Source of the DNA: Campylobacterales bacterium
GTDB taxonomy: Bacteria > Campylobacterota > Campylobacteria > Campylobacterales > Sulfurimonadaceae
Length of the DNA stretch: 64,000 nt
Reading direction: 5' to 3'
Assembly (NCBI GenBank): GCA_026390165.1
Contig: JAPLGM010000012.1
Coordinates: 1-64,000, forward strand
A program made the position numbers and the translations under genes. Below are positions 18,257 through 26,763 of this stretch, in pieces. How positions within the stretch are numbered: the first letter of the stretch is position 1; the number at the start of each line of letters is the position of its first letter. The notes beneath the pieces are model-generated. The model was not told where the DNA came from. It saw only the letters and a list, made by a program, of their open reading frames with translations, and did no database searches.

Positions 18257-19132
18257 TTATTCGTACCCGAGGTCACTTAAAAACTTTTTATCGGTAGTCC
18301 ACCCTTTTTTAACGGAGACAAAAAGTTCAAGGTAAACTGGTTTGGAGGCAAGACGTTCAATTTTTTCTCGGGCATTTTTGCCAATTCGCTTGATAGCGGC
18401 TCCCCCTTTACCAATGATAATCCCTTTTTGGGAATCTTTTTCGACAATGATGGTAGCTCGAATATGTTCCGTCGGAGAATCTTCATCAATTTTGTCAATG
18501 AGAACATCCGATTCGTAGGGTATTTCATCGCTGATATTATCGAAAATGGCTTCACGGATGAACTCTTTGTAGATCGTACGGATCATCTCTGTGGTGATGT
18601 TTTCGGGATCGTATAGATAAGGAGATTCATCTAAATATTTTACGATGGTATCCAGAAGATCATTTTTTCCAACATTCTTCGTAACAGACATAGGGATTAA
18701 TGCTAGGAATTTGTCGCTGTATTGGTTGTATTCACCGATTTTTTTGAGTAATTCCCCTTGAGAAATCTGATCGATTTTACTTAAAACGATGATATGTTTA
18801 CGCTTTTGATGATTAAGCTCTAAAAATTTTTCGTAATGAACCGTTTTATCCGAAGCAGGAGCAAGATAGACGACGATATCACAATCTCCAATCGCTTTGA
18901 GTGCCTCTTCAAGCATGTATTGGTTGAGGAGTTTTTCGGCATGATGAAGCCCAGGGGTATCGACAAAAATAATTTGGTCATCATGGTGCATTACGATGGC
19001 ATTGGAGCGTTTACGCGTTGCATTTGCTTTTTGGCTGACCAAAGCAATTTTTTCACCCAATATCCAGTTCATCATCGTACTTTTACCCGCATTAGGTCGC
19101 CCTACAAGAGCGACAAATCCTGCTTTGCTCAC
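18257..19132 (-). CDS. era: GTPase Era
   Basis: Ribosome-associated GTPase for 30S maturation, 291 residues, normal length. G1 GRPNAGKST (about 10-18), switch region NATRKRSNAIV, G3 DTPGLHH, G4 LSKIDQIS, and a C-terminal KH RNA-binding domain with the GKGG loop (IIIGKGGAAIKRIGKNAR) that binds the 3' end of 16S rRNA. It overlaps the rplI stop by 4 bp, so the two are translationally coupled. Confidence 0.97.
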   Translation of the reverse strand: MSKAGFVALVGRPNAGKSTMMNWILGEKIALVSQKANATRKRSNAIVMHHDDQIIFVDTPGLHHAEKLLNQYMLEEALKAIGDCDIVVYLAPASDKTVHYEKFLELNHQKRKHIIVLSKIDQISQGELLKKIGEYNQYSDKFLALIPMSVTKNVGKNDLLDTIVKYLDESPYLYDPENITTEMIRTIYKEFIREAIFDNISDEIPYESDVLIDKIDEDSPTEHIRATIIVEKDSQKGIIIGKGGAAIKRIGKNAREKIERLASKPVYLELFVSVKKGWTTDKKFLSDLGYE

Positions 19133-19578
19133 GAGAGACCTTGTATTTCTACGCGTAATATGGCGTGGAGTCCGTGACCGAGTTTGAGATCCAAATCGTG
19201 CAAACCGACAGTTTTGATCCCGTGTTTTGCGTCAAGCTCTTTTTTATCGATTTCGATACCGTGCTGCTCTTGAAGCGCATGGGCAATCTCATCTTTGGTT
19301 ACGGATCCAAAAAGATGTCCTGTATCTCCCAGTTTTTTACGAATGAGCACTTTGACTTCTGCAAGAGTCGCTTTGATGGTGTTTAGACGTGCAATCTCTG
19401 CTGCGTCATGAGCAGTTTTTTTGCGTTGATCCGATTCGTATTTTTTCATCACTTCGTGGGTAGCCAAAAGTGCCAGCCCTTTGCCGATGAGAAAATTTTT
19501 ACCGTAACCATCCGCTACTTCTTTGATTTCGCCGGCTTTCCCGACCCCTTTAACCTCTTTGGTTAATAATACTTTCAT
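19129..19578 (-). CDS. rplI: 50S ribosomal protein L9
   Basis: 149 residues starting MKVLLTKEVKGVGKAGEIKEVADGYGKNFLI, the L9 N-terminal rRNA-binding domain, followed by the long helix (about 40-75) and the C-terminal domain (GSVTKDEIAHALQ). The start at 19578 follows AAGGAAAAAG; an open frame runs 38 codons further upstream into the previous gene but is not L9. rplI next to era is not the classical rpsF-rpsR-rplI arrangement. Confidence 0.97.
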   Translation of the reverse strand: MKVLLTKEVKGVGKAGEIKEVADGYGKNFLIGKGLALLATHEVMKKYESDQRKKTAHDAAEIARLNTIKATLAEVKVLIRKKLGDTGHLFGSVTKDEIAHALQEQHGIEIDKKELDAKHGIKTVGLHDLDLKLGHGLHAILRVEIQGLS

Positions 19579-19591
19579 CTTTTTCCTTAAA

Positions 19592-20323
19592 TTATCCGCG
19601 AACAATTTTGCCGTTATATCCGACAATACCGTGAGCGAGGTTGGATACTTTTGTGAAGCCCATATCGGTAAGAATACGTTGACAATGGGCACTTCGGCTT
19701 CCTACATGACAGTAAACAATAATATTATCACTATTTTGCAAGCCCACTTCATTAAGTGTTTGGAAGAAGCTACTCGTAGGAACGAGCACATCAACACCCT
19801 CGATACGACCTGATTTCCACTCCATCCATTCACGAACATCCACCAATTTGAAAGTGACCATTCCGAGCTCACGTGCTTCAAAGAGTGCTGCTAATTCATC
19901 GGCGTCTATATTGTTTTTTTGAAGTAAGAATTCACACTCTTCGGTAGAAAGCCCACGTGAATGTTGATGAACGACTGCTTCAATCTCTTCAGTTTTCGCT
20001 TGTGAAGCTGCGTACTCAGGGGTACAGAAAATTTGACAATGACATACACCATCTTCAGGAATTTCATGTTCAATAGCAGGTTTACAAGGGCAAATACGAT
20101 CTTCTTCTTTGTTTCCCGTGATAAAGAAACAGGGGCAATACCGTTTGCCGTGCATTAGTTTATTACGAGTTAGACCAAATTGAATCCCTTGATTGATTTC
20201 CATGTCAGGATTATAGGCAAAGCCAAACTGGCTACATACCTTATCAGTAAATTTAATCGTTTTTTCGAGTTCTGTTTTAAATTCGGGTGATTCAGGGTCG
20301 ATTTTTGTAATGGTTGTGCTCAT
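19592..20323 (-). CDS. Ferredoxin-thioredoxin reductase catalytic domain fused to rhodanese
   Basis: 243 residues in two parts. Residues about 20-110 carry GKRYCPCFF, RICPCKPAIEHE and GVCHCQIFC, the cysteine set of the FtrB catalytic subunit that binds a [4Fe-4S] cluster and passes ferredoxin electrons to a disulfide. Residues about 140-240 form a rhodanese/sulfurtransferase domain with active-site Cys in IIVYCHVGSRSAH. The fusion joins ferredoxin-driven thiol reduction to sulfane-sulfur transfer, plausible for a sulfur-oxidising or reducing organism. The substrate is unknown. It lies between argG and rplI with 14-15 bp gaps, probably one transcript. Confidence 0.88.
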   Translation of the reverse strand: MSTTITKIDPESPEFKTELEKTIKFTDKVCSQFGFAYNPDMEINQGIQFGLTRNKLMHGKRYCPCFFITGNKEEDRICPCKPAIEHEIPEDGVCHCQIFCTPEYAASQAKTEEIEAVVHQHSRGLSTEECEFLLQKNNIDADELAALFEARELGMVTFKLVDVREWMEWKSGRIEGVDVLVPTSSFFQTLNEVGLQNSDNIIVYCHVGSRSAHCQRILTDMGFTKVSNLAHGIVGYNGKIVRG

Positions 20324-20337
20324 AGTATTCCCTTCAA

Positions 20338-21555
20338 TTATTTATTTTTTCTGGCTTTACCGGCAATGATAAAGCGTAATGCGTTGAGTTTGATAAATCC
20401 GCCCGCGTCTTTTTGATCGTAGACAGAATCTTCTTCAAAGGTACAATATTCGGGATTGAATAGTGAAAGATCAGAGCTACGTCCGACAACCATCACACTT
20501 CCTTTATAAAGTTTCAAGCGGACACTTCCACGAACATTTTGTTGGGTTTTGTCGATAGCGGCTTGAAGCATTTCACGTTCAGGGGCAAACCAAAATCCAT
20601 TATAGATAAGCTTCGCGTAACGTGGCATTAGCTCATCCTTGAGATGTGCTTCTTCTCGGTCTAATGTTAATGATTCGATAGCACGGTGGGCTTTGAGCAT
20701 TACAGTTCCCCCTGGCGTTTCATAACATCCACGGCTTTTCATCCCGACAAAGCGGTTTTCAACAATATCAGCACGCCCGATACCGTGGCGACCCGCGATA
20801 AGGTTAAGTTGTTCAAGCATTGTAGCAGGAGAGAGGAGTTTGCCGTTTAAGCTGATCGGATCACCCTTTTCGTACCCTATTTCAATATACTCTGCTTCAT
20901 TAGGGGCATCTTGCGCAGATACGGTCCATCTCCACATACTCTCTTCAGGCTCGGCGGCTGGATCTTCAAGAATCCCCCCCTCATACGAAATATGCAAGAG
21001 ATTGGCGTCCATAGAATAGGGTGATTTTTTCCCGCTCATTTCGATTTTAATACCGTGCTCTGCCGCGTAAGCGAGAAGTTTTTCTCTCGAGTTTAGATCC
21101 CATTCGCGCCATGGAGCGATGATTGTAAGGGTACTGTCTTGACCTAAATACCCCATTTCAAAACGTACTTGGTCATTGCCTTTTCCTGTTGCACCGTGGC
21201 TGACAGCATCGGCACCCGTGATACGGGCAATTTCTGATTGCCGTTTAGCAATCAATGGGCGTGCAATAGACGTTCCCAAAAGATATTCACCCTCATAGAT
21301 GGCATTGGCACGGAACATAGGAAATACGTAATCGCGAACGAACTCTTCACGGAGATCTTCAATGTAAATATTTTCAGGTTTGATCCCTAAGCTAATCGCT
21401 TTTGCACGAGCAGGTTCAACCTCTTCACCTTGACCGATATCGGCTGTAAACGTAACAACCTCACATTTATATTCATCTTGAAGCCATTTAAGAATAACGC
21501 TAGTATCAAGTCCGCCTGAATAGGCAAGTACGACTTTTTTAACCTCTTTTTTCAT
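20338..21555 (-). CDS. argG: Argininosuccinate synthase
   Basis: 405 residues, typical length. The N-terminal ATP-pyrophosphatase loop [15 protein letters not shown] (about 10-24) and the citrulline/aspartate-binding region [15 protein letters not shown] are intact. It joins citrulline and aspartate in arginine biosynthesis. First gene of the argG - FTR/rhodanese - rplI - era run. ATG at 21555. Confidence 0.98.
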   Translation of the reverse strand: MKKEVKKVVLAYSGGLDTSVILKWLQDEYKCEVVTFTADIGQGEEVEPARAKAISLGIKPENIYIEDLREEFVRDYVFPMFRANAIYEGEYLLGTSIARPLIAKRQSEIARITGADAVSHGATGKGNDQVRFEMGYLGQDSTLTIIAPWREWDLNSREKLLAYAAEHGIKIEMSGKKSPYSMDANLLHISYEGGILEDPAAEPEESMWRWTVSAQDAPNEAEYIEIGYEKGDPISLNGKLLSPATMLEQLNLIAGRHGIGRADIVENRFVGMKSRGCYETPGGTVMLKAHRAIESLTLDREEAHLKDELMPRYAKLIYNGFWFAPEREMLQAAIDKTQQNVRGSVRLKLYKGSVMVVGRSSDLSLFNPEYCTFEEDSVYDQKDAGGFIKLNALRFIIAGKARKNK

Positions 21556-21633
21556 AACCGTCCTTACTGTATGTATTTCCCACTCCCGTGGGGTAAATGG
21601 AATAATTCTAGCAAAAAAAGTATGAGGGCGAGG

Positions 21634-21888
21634 TTAAAGTTTGATATTGATCGTTGGGGAAATGCTGTTTTCAGTCGCTTTGAGAAAATCGAGGGTATTT
21701 TTAAGTTGTTGCATAGCACGAAGCGTCGCCACTTGTTCACTTTCTATAAGCACTCGTGCATTTTGGAAAAGGTAAGATGCCTCTTCCATCTGTGCTAACG
21801 ATTCCATGGATGGCATTTGATCAATCAAACTATCCAATGTATCAAAATCTTTGAGAATAAGGGCTTTTTTAAACTCTTTAAGCCACAT
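21634..21888 (-). CDS. Small helical protein downstream of fliS, possible FliT-like chaperone
   Basis: 84 residues, predicted mostly helical (MWLKEFKKALILKDFDTLDSLIDQMP...), overlapping the fliS stop by 11 bp. Its position directly after fliS is where many bacteria encode FliT or another flagellar chaperone. No diagnostic motif, so the FliT suggestion rests on size, helicity and location. Confidence 0.65.
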   Translation of the reverse strand: MWLKEFKKALILKDFDTLDSLIDQMPSMESLAQMEEASYLFQNARVLIESEQVATLRAMQQLKNTLDFLKATENSISPTINIKL

Positions 21889-22252
21889 TACTACTCTCCC
21901 TCCATGCTTCTAATAGCCCTTTTATGACGAGATTGACTTTATCAAGCTTCTCAGAACTGTTGTCCATATTGGCTTCCGTAAGAAGAACTAATTGGTGTTG
22001 ATAAAGCCCTGCAAGATAATGGGCTACATCTCCTTGCGTGTAATCCAAAATGGCAAGTAATTCAATAATTATGGCACTTGAACGATTAATCCAATAGGTA
22101 CGTTGTTCAATATTTCCATCATTAATAGAACGTTTGGCTTGCATATTAAAACGTAAAATACCCTCGTACATCATCTGTATCAATTTTTCAGGGGAATCCA
22201 CTCCGACATTATTCTGGGTATACGTACTGTACGCCATACTGTGATTATACAT
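21878..22252 (-). CDS. fliS: Flagellin export chaperone FliS
   Basis: 124 residues with the FliS signature AYSTYTQNNVGVDSPEKLIQMMYEGILRFN near the start and a four-helix-bundle pattern after it. FliS caps the C-terminus of unpolymerised flagellin until export. It follows flaG after 48 bp. The usual fliD between flaG and fliS is absent here. Confidence 0.93.
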   Translation of the reverse strand: MYNHSMAYSTYTQNNVGVDSPEKLIQMMYEGILRFNMQAKRSINDGNIEQRTYWINRSSAIIIELLAILDYTQGDVAHYLAGLYQHQLVLLTEANMDNSSEKLDKVNLVIKGLLEAWRESSNVA

Positions 22253-22300
22253 AGATTAACTCCTCTAATTTTGGATTATACACTATTATTGTGTTACTTA

Positions 22301-22690
22301 TTACCCCTTGTCATCAAAAAGGGCTCCTTCTGCAGCTTGCATTTTTGGTAATAATTGTTCTGCTTGCTCTTGCGGAAAACGTCGTATGATACGCTCACTT
22401 TTGGTATCAATAACGGATACGTAAAAAACATCGGATTTGTTGTCAAAACCAAAGCGAAGCGACGTATTTAAAGGTTCTAACGAGTGATTAAGCTGTTTGA
22501 CTAACTGATCCATCTGCTCTTGTGACCCTATTTTTTCCGTTTTACTATTAGGTTCATTTTGGACAAGTTTTTCTTGATTAATATCCGCCTTCTCCATCTC
22601 TTGAATACTTCGTGTCGGTACCGCTTGCTCTGTTTTATTAACACCCATTTGCGATTGTTGCATTTTTGCAGTTGATTGTAAAATTTCCAT
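22301..22690 (-). CDS. flaG: FlaG family flagellar protein
   Basis: 129 residues: a polar variable N-terminal half and the conserved FlaG C-terminus VKQLNHSLEPLNTSLRFGFDNKSDVFYVSVIDTKSERIIRRFPQEQ. FlaG limits filament length in relatives. ATG at 22690 is preferred (AAAAGG eight bases upstream) over a GTG three codons earlier. A sigma-28-like promoter lies upstream, consistent with late flagellar expression. Confidence 0.9.
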   Translation of the reverse strand: MEILQSTAKMQQSQMGVNKTEQAVPTRSIQEMEKADINQEKLVQNEPNSKTEKIGSQEQMDQLVKQLNHSLEPLNTSLRFGFDNKSDVFYVSVIDTKSERIIRRFPQEQAEQLLPKMQAAEGALFDDKG

Positions 22691-22735
22691 ACTAAACACC
22701 TTTTCACACTGTAATGAACTTTTTCGATAATAACT

Positions 22736-22762
22736 AAATCGCCTGAAAAAATAAAAACTTTA
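22736..22762 (-). promoter_or_regulatory. Sigma-28 (FliA) promoter of flaG-fliS
   Basis: On the minus strand TAAAGTTT (22762-22755), 11 bases, then GGCGATTT (22743-22736). This closely matches the FliA consensus TAAAGTTT-N11-GCCGATAA. It lies 45 bases upstream of the flaG start. Confidence 0.7.
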
Positions 22763-22798
22763 ATCTCGAATGAATTTACATACGGTACTATCACGCTC

Positions 22799-24010
22799 AT
22801 GAAACGTTATTGGACCCTTTTACGCCGTGAACCTCTTTTACGGCAGCTCTCCCTTATTCAGCTTATCGCCTATTTTGGTGCGTGGTTTAGCAATGTTGCT
22901 ATTTATACGTTGCTGATTCAAATGGGAGCTAGCTCTTCTACGATAGCTTTTGTTGCGGCACTTCATTTTTTTTCCGGAGTATTGCAAGCTCCTCTGAGCG
23001 GAGTGATTATAGACCGTTTCTCTCCTAAAAAGTTGATGATTGTTTTGGCAATTACTGAAATCCTCTGTACCCTCTCCTTGATTGGGGTGCGTGATATTTC
23101 ATTGTTGCCATGGTTGTATCTTTTGGTATTTGTCCGAATGGGGGCGGCTAGTTTTCAGTTTACGGTTGAAATGTCATTATTGCCAAAGTTTTTGGAGGGG
23201 AAAGCGTTGCAATATGCGAATGAAATTCATTCGATTATTTGGTCGGTTTCCTATACTATGGGGATGGCATTGGGTGGTTTGCTTGTCTATACTATCGGAA
23301 CAACTTCGGCATTTTTAGTGGATGCTTTTCTCTTTTTAATCGTTTTATTATTGGTAAGTGCCCTCAAAATTAATATTGAAATCAACCGCCGTACGGAGCG
23401 TTTTTTGACAATGATGGGGGATGCGTTTTGTTATATTAAGGGCGAGCGCGTCGTCTTGCATCTGATGCTTTTCCATTCCGTAGTTGGGTTTACGGCATTT
23501 GATGCATTAGTGGTTCTGAGTGTAAAACAATATTATCTGGATATTGTTGCCGTATCATTGGGGATTGGATTGGTACATGCTTCACGGGCGGTGGGGCTTG
23601 CGATTGGTCCGTTGTTTTTGGGTGAGTGGGTCAATTTACGACGACTTGAACTATTATTGGTCGCTGAAGCGGTTGCGATAACGTTGTGGGGTGTTGTTAT
23701 GGAACATTTTTTCCTCTCTTTGATTGCATCTGTAATGGTTGGCTTTGTCACCACAACGTTGTGGTCCTATACCTATACCCTCTTGCAACAGCATACCCAT
23801 TACGATTATTATGGTCGGGTTGTTGCCTATAATGATATGATTTTTTTGGTAACAGGGGGGATGGTTTCACTTCTCATTGGATTTTTGGTTGATCAGAAGG
23901 TCTCTCTTGGGATGATCGCGGCTGTATTAGGGAGTGCTTTTATCGTAGCCGCATTTTATTATCGTTGGATTCGTTCCCGTTATGATTTAAAAGAAATTGG
24001 AGGAGAATAA
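22799..24010 (+). CDS. Major facilitator superfamily transporter
   Basis: 403 residues with about 12 hydrophobic spans; the cytoplasmic loop-2 signature is a variant (DRFSPKKL). Resembles the MFS_3/enterobactin-exporter-like group (start RREPLLRQLSLIQLIAYFGAWFSNVAIYTLLIQMG). Substrate unknown. Divergent from flaG, and its stop abuts the next gene's ATG, so the two are probably co-transcribed. Confidence 0.88.
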   Translation: MKRYWTLLRREPLLRQLSLIQLIAYFGAWFSNVAIYTLLIQMGASSSTIAFVAALHFFSGVLQAPLSGVIIDRFSPKKLMIVLAITEILCTLSLIGVRDISLLPWLYLLVFVRMGAASFQFTVEMSLLPKFLEGKALQYANEIHSIIWSVSYTMGMALGGLLVYTIGTTSAFLVDAFLFLIVLLLVSALKINIEINRRTERFLTMMGDAFCYIKGERVVLHLMLFHSVVGFTAFDALVVLSVKQYYLDIVAVSLGIGLVHASRAVGLAIGPLFLGEWVNLRRLELLLVAEAVAITLWGVVMEHFFLSLIASVMVGFVTTTLWSYTYTLLQQHTHYDYYGRVVAYNDMIFLVTGGMVSLLIGFLVDQKVSLGMIAAVLGSAFIVAAFYYRWIRSRYDLKEIGGE

Positions 24011-24283
24011 ATGATTTATGTCTATAAAGGGGTTGAGGTGGATCTATCTAAAGTGACACGCCTTTATCCTGCGGCACTCATTAGTGCTGGGGGAGAGTCG
24101 GCCTCGGTATCTCTGGAGTGGGCGGAGTTGAAAAAAGAGCAAATTACACTCGAAGCTTACGTATTGATTTGTGACTTTGATCCCGTAGGGGATGCTCCGA
24201 TCAATCGTATAGAGTTGCGATTTGAGACGAAAGAAGACCTTTTTAATTCTATGAATGAGATAGCAACTTTACTTAAGAATTAA
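24011..24283 (+). CDS. Conserved hypothetical protein (90 aa)
   Basis: A small acidic soluble protein (MIYVYKGVEVDLSKVTRLYPAA...) with mixed alpha/beta content and no signal peptide or recognised motif. It starts immediately after the MFS stop, so the two are one transcript. The stop overlaps the end of the convergent PAS gene by 4 bp. I do not recognise a function. Confidence 0.75.
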   Translation: MIYVYKGVEVDLSKVTRLYPAALISAGGESASVSLEWAELKKEQITLEAYVLICDFDPVGDAPINRIELRFETKEDLFNSMNEIATLLKN

Positions 24284-24702
24284 CTGTTTTTTTCTTCTTC
24301 AATCATTGCCTTGTACTGACTGATTATGCTTGGAAGACGAGTTCGATCGGGCATTTTACGGGATGCAATGTATCCGATAATTTCCCCGTGTGGATCAAGT
24401 TTTGGGATGATATTGACAACGACCCAATAATACTTTCCATCTTTTCGGAGGTTTTTAACGTATCCTTCCCAGGTCTTTCCTGTTTGAATAATGTCCCACA
24501 TCCCTGCAAACGCTGCTTTGGGCATATCAGGATGGCGGAGTATGCTGTGAGGTTGACCAATGGCTTCGTCTTTGGTATAGAGGGTCATTTCGGTAAATTT
24601 ACGGTTTATAAAGGTAATGATCCCTTTTGTATCGGTTTCGGAAATGAGACTGCGCCCATCAAAAAGAATTTCTTTATCAACTGGGGTAGGGCGCTTCATC
24701 AT
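24280..24702 (-). CDS. Single PAS-domain sensor protein, Aer-like
   Basis: 140 residues, essentially one PAS/PAC domain: LISETDTKGIITFINRKFTEMTLYTKDEAIGQPHSILRHPDMPKAAFAGMWDIIQTGKTWEGYVKNLRKDGKYYWV. The HPDMPKAAFAGMW block is typical of FAD-binding PAS domains of Aer-type energy-taxis receptors, and Campylobacter has a comparable stand-alone PAS protein, CetB, that works with CetA. No output domain, so a partner is expected elsewhere. Monocistronic. Confidence 0.88.
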   Translation of the reverse strand: MMKRPTPVDKEILFDGRSLISETDTKGIITFINRKFTEMTLYTKDEAIGQPHSILRHPDMPKAAFAGMWDIIQTGKTWEGYVKNLRKDGKYYWVVVNIIPKLDPHGEIIGYIASRKMPDRTRLPSIISQYKAMIEEEKNS

Positions 24703-24849
24703 TAGACTATCCTATATTAAATTTAAATTTATATGCGTATATTGTATCAGATGATTTATAAAAACAAAAGAGAATCCAAAGGCAAAATCAATGGGTTGCT
24801 GATTATAATGACACTTTTTCTTAACCGTAAAGCGATAGAAGGTATAAAT

Positions 24850-25944
24850 ATGAATGTATTAGAATTATTACAAAAAATGATTGAATCAAAAAGTCAAACA
24901 CCAGAAGATGGAGGATTACTCGATTTCATTGCGGAGTATCTTCCAGGGTTTACAGCACTTCGTATCGATAAAGAAGGGGTGAAAAATCTTTTTGCCTATC
25001 GCTGCTTTGGAGAGGGGGAACATCTCTGTTTTGCAGGGCATGTCGATGTCGTCCCTGCAGGAGAGGGATGGAGTACAGATCCTTTTGTAGCAACGGTAAA
25101 AGAGGGGTATATTTATGGACGTGGTGCGCAGGATATGAAAAGCGGGGTGAGTGCTTTTACCCAAGCGCTCAAAGATACTGAGCATTTCAGTGGGACACTT
25201 TCACTGCTACTAACATCCGATGAGGAGGGACCTGCGAAGTTTGGAACCGTTGAGGTACTCAAATATCTTCAAGAGCAACATCTTCTTCCCGATGCTGTGG
25301 TGGTAGCCGAACCGACGTGTGAGAAAATGTTTGGCGATGCGATCAAGGTGGGTCGCCGTGGTTCAATCAATGGCGTGTTAGAAGTGTTTGGAAAACAAGG
25401 TCATGCGGCATATCCTGAAAAAGCAATTAACCCTATCCATCAGATGGCATCTGTTTTACCAAGCATTGCAGGGGCATTTTTGGATGAGGGGGACCTCTAT
25501 TTTGCCCCCTCTCAGGTGGTGATTACTGATATCCGTTCAGGGATAGAGACGACCAATGTTTCCCCTGGAAAGCTGAAAATGATGTTTAATGTCCGAAATT
25601 CGACGGCAACAACCAAAGAGTCTATTGAATTGTTTATTGCGAAGCAGTGCTCTGGGATTGAGTATACGTTAACGTTAGACCAAAGTGCAAAACCGTTTGT
25701 GACTGATGCACATACTCGGATCGTTCAACTGCTGAGTGATGCTATTGGTGAAGTTGCTTCTATTGTCCCTAAGCGCTCTACGGCAGGGGGAACGTCCGAT
25801 GCTCGTTTTATTGCTGAGTATGGAATCGATGTGATCGAGTTTGGGGTGATTAATGATACGATACACGCCCCCAATGAGCGGACTTCTATTGCTGAAGTGG
25901 AAAGCTTATATAAAGTTTTCAGTACGTTAATACAACGATTTTGA
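24850..25944 (+). CDS. dapE: Succinyl-diaminopimelate desuccinylase
   Basis: M20 zinc peptidase of 364 residues cleaving N-succinyl-LL-diaminopimelate in lysine and peptidoglycan synthesis. Metal and catalytic motifs are GHVDVVPAGEGW (about 63-74), GRGAQDMKSG (about 95-104), TSDEEGPA with the catalytic Glu, and GGTSDAR near the end. The ATG at 24850 follows AGAAGG and begins the family's N-terminus (MNVLELLQKMIESKSQTPEDGG); the open frame upstream of it is not conserved in character. Confidence 0.95.
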   Translation: MNVLELLQKMIESKSQTPEDGGLLDFIAEYLPGFTALRIDKEGVKNLFAYRCFGEGEHLCFAGHVDVVPAGEGWSTDPFVATVKEGYIYGRGAQDMKSGVSAFTQALKDTEHFSGTLSLLLTSDEEGPAKFGTVEVLKYLQEQHLLPDAVVVAEPTCEKMFGDAIKVGRRGSINGVLEVFGKQGHAAYPEKAINPIHQMASVLPSIAGAFLDEGDLYFAPSQVVITDIRSGIETTNVSPGKLKMMFNVRNSTATTKESIELFIAKQCSGIEYTLTLDQSAKPFVTDAHTRIVQLLSDAIGEVASIVPKRSTAGGTSDARFIAEYGIDVIEFGVINDTIHAPNERTSIAEVESLYKVFSTLIQRF

Positions 25945-25970
25945 TAGAATTACTTTTTTAAGGAGTTGGA

Positions 25971-26369
25971 ATGAAAAAATTAGTAGTAGCGTTGTTATTG
26001 ACACTCAGTGCTTGTGGTAGTGAAGTGATGTGGAATAGTGGCTACGATCAAGCGCTTGCAAAAGCCAAAAAAGAGAATAAGCCGTTGATGGTACTGATAA
26101 CAAGTGAAGAGTGCCGTTGGTGTCGTAAGCTTGAAGCGACAACGTTGCAAAATGATGAAATCGTATCCCGTATCAATACATCATTTGAAGCGGTGAATGT
26201 AACCAAAGAAAAAAGTATTTACCCTAAGACTTTGACGGCTAAAATGGTTCCTATGAGCTATTTTATTGATCCTCGCAACGGCAAGGTACTCTATTCTATT
26301 CCTGGGTATTGGGAAGCTGAAGATTACAGCTCGGTACTCGATGATGCCCTACGAAAATACAAAAAATAA
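25971..26369 (+). CDS. Thioredoxin-fold lipoprotein
   Basis: 132 residues. A lipoprotein signal (MKKLVVALLLTLSAC with the lipobox Cys at 15) is followed by a thioredoxin-like fold with redox motif CRWC in TSEECRWCRKLE and the cis-Pro region MVPMSYF. A periplasmic disulfide or thiol role is likely. It follows dapE by 26 bp and precedes ridA by 14 bp. Confidence 0.85.
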   Translation: MKKLVVALLLTLSACGSEVMWNSGYDQALAKAKKENKPLMVLITSEECRWCRKLEATTLQNDEIVSRINTSFEAVNVTKEKSIYPKTLTAKMVPMSYFIDPRNGKVLYSIPGYWEAEDYSSVLDDALRKYKK

Positions 26370-26383
26370 CTAAAGGATAATGA

Positions 26384-26755
26384 ATGACAATCGTACAAAC
26401 CCCTAATGCCCCTGCTGCTATTGGCCCTTACTCTCAAGCGATGATCGCCAATGGGATGGTATTTACATCAGGTCAAATTGCCCTTACACCGCTTGGTGAA
26501 ATGCTCACAGGTGATGTAAGCGTGCAGTGTGTGCAAGTATTGGCAAATCTCAAAGCGGTTTTAGAAGCGGCGGGAAGTTCATTGGATAAAGTGATTAAAA
26601 CAACTATTTTCTTGAATAATATGGATGATTTTGGTGCTGTCAATGAACTCTACGCGAAAGCGTTTGGAGATCATAAGCCAGCACGCTCTACGGTTGCCGT
26701 GAAAACGTTACCGAAGAATGCGTTGGTGGAGATTGATGCGGTTGCGATGATCTAA
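26384..26755 (+). CDS. ridA: RidA family enamine/imine deaminase
   Basis: 123 residues, the family's standard size. IGPYSQAMIANGMVFTSGQIAL at the start and PARSTVAVKTLPKNALVEIDAVA at the end hold the conserved Arg and Glu that bind the imine acid. RidA removes reactive 2-aminoacrylate from PLP enzymes. Confidence 0.95.
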   Translation: MTIVQTPNAPAAIGPYSQAMIANGMVFTSGQIALTPLGEMLTGDVSVQCVQVLANLKAVLEAAGSSLDKVIKTTIFLNNMDDFGAVNELYAKAFGDHKPARSTVAVKTLPKNALVEIDAVAMI

Positions 26756-26763
26756 GGGCGTAA

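Noticed and set aside
22528-22800. 90-codon frame overlapping flaG and its promoter
   Set aside because: Runs through the sigma-28 promoter and half of flaG in another frame without a ribosome site.
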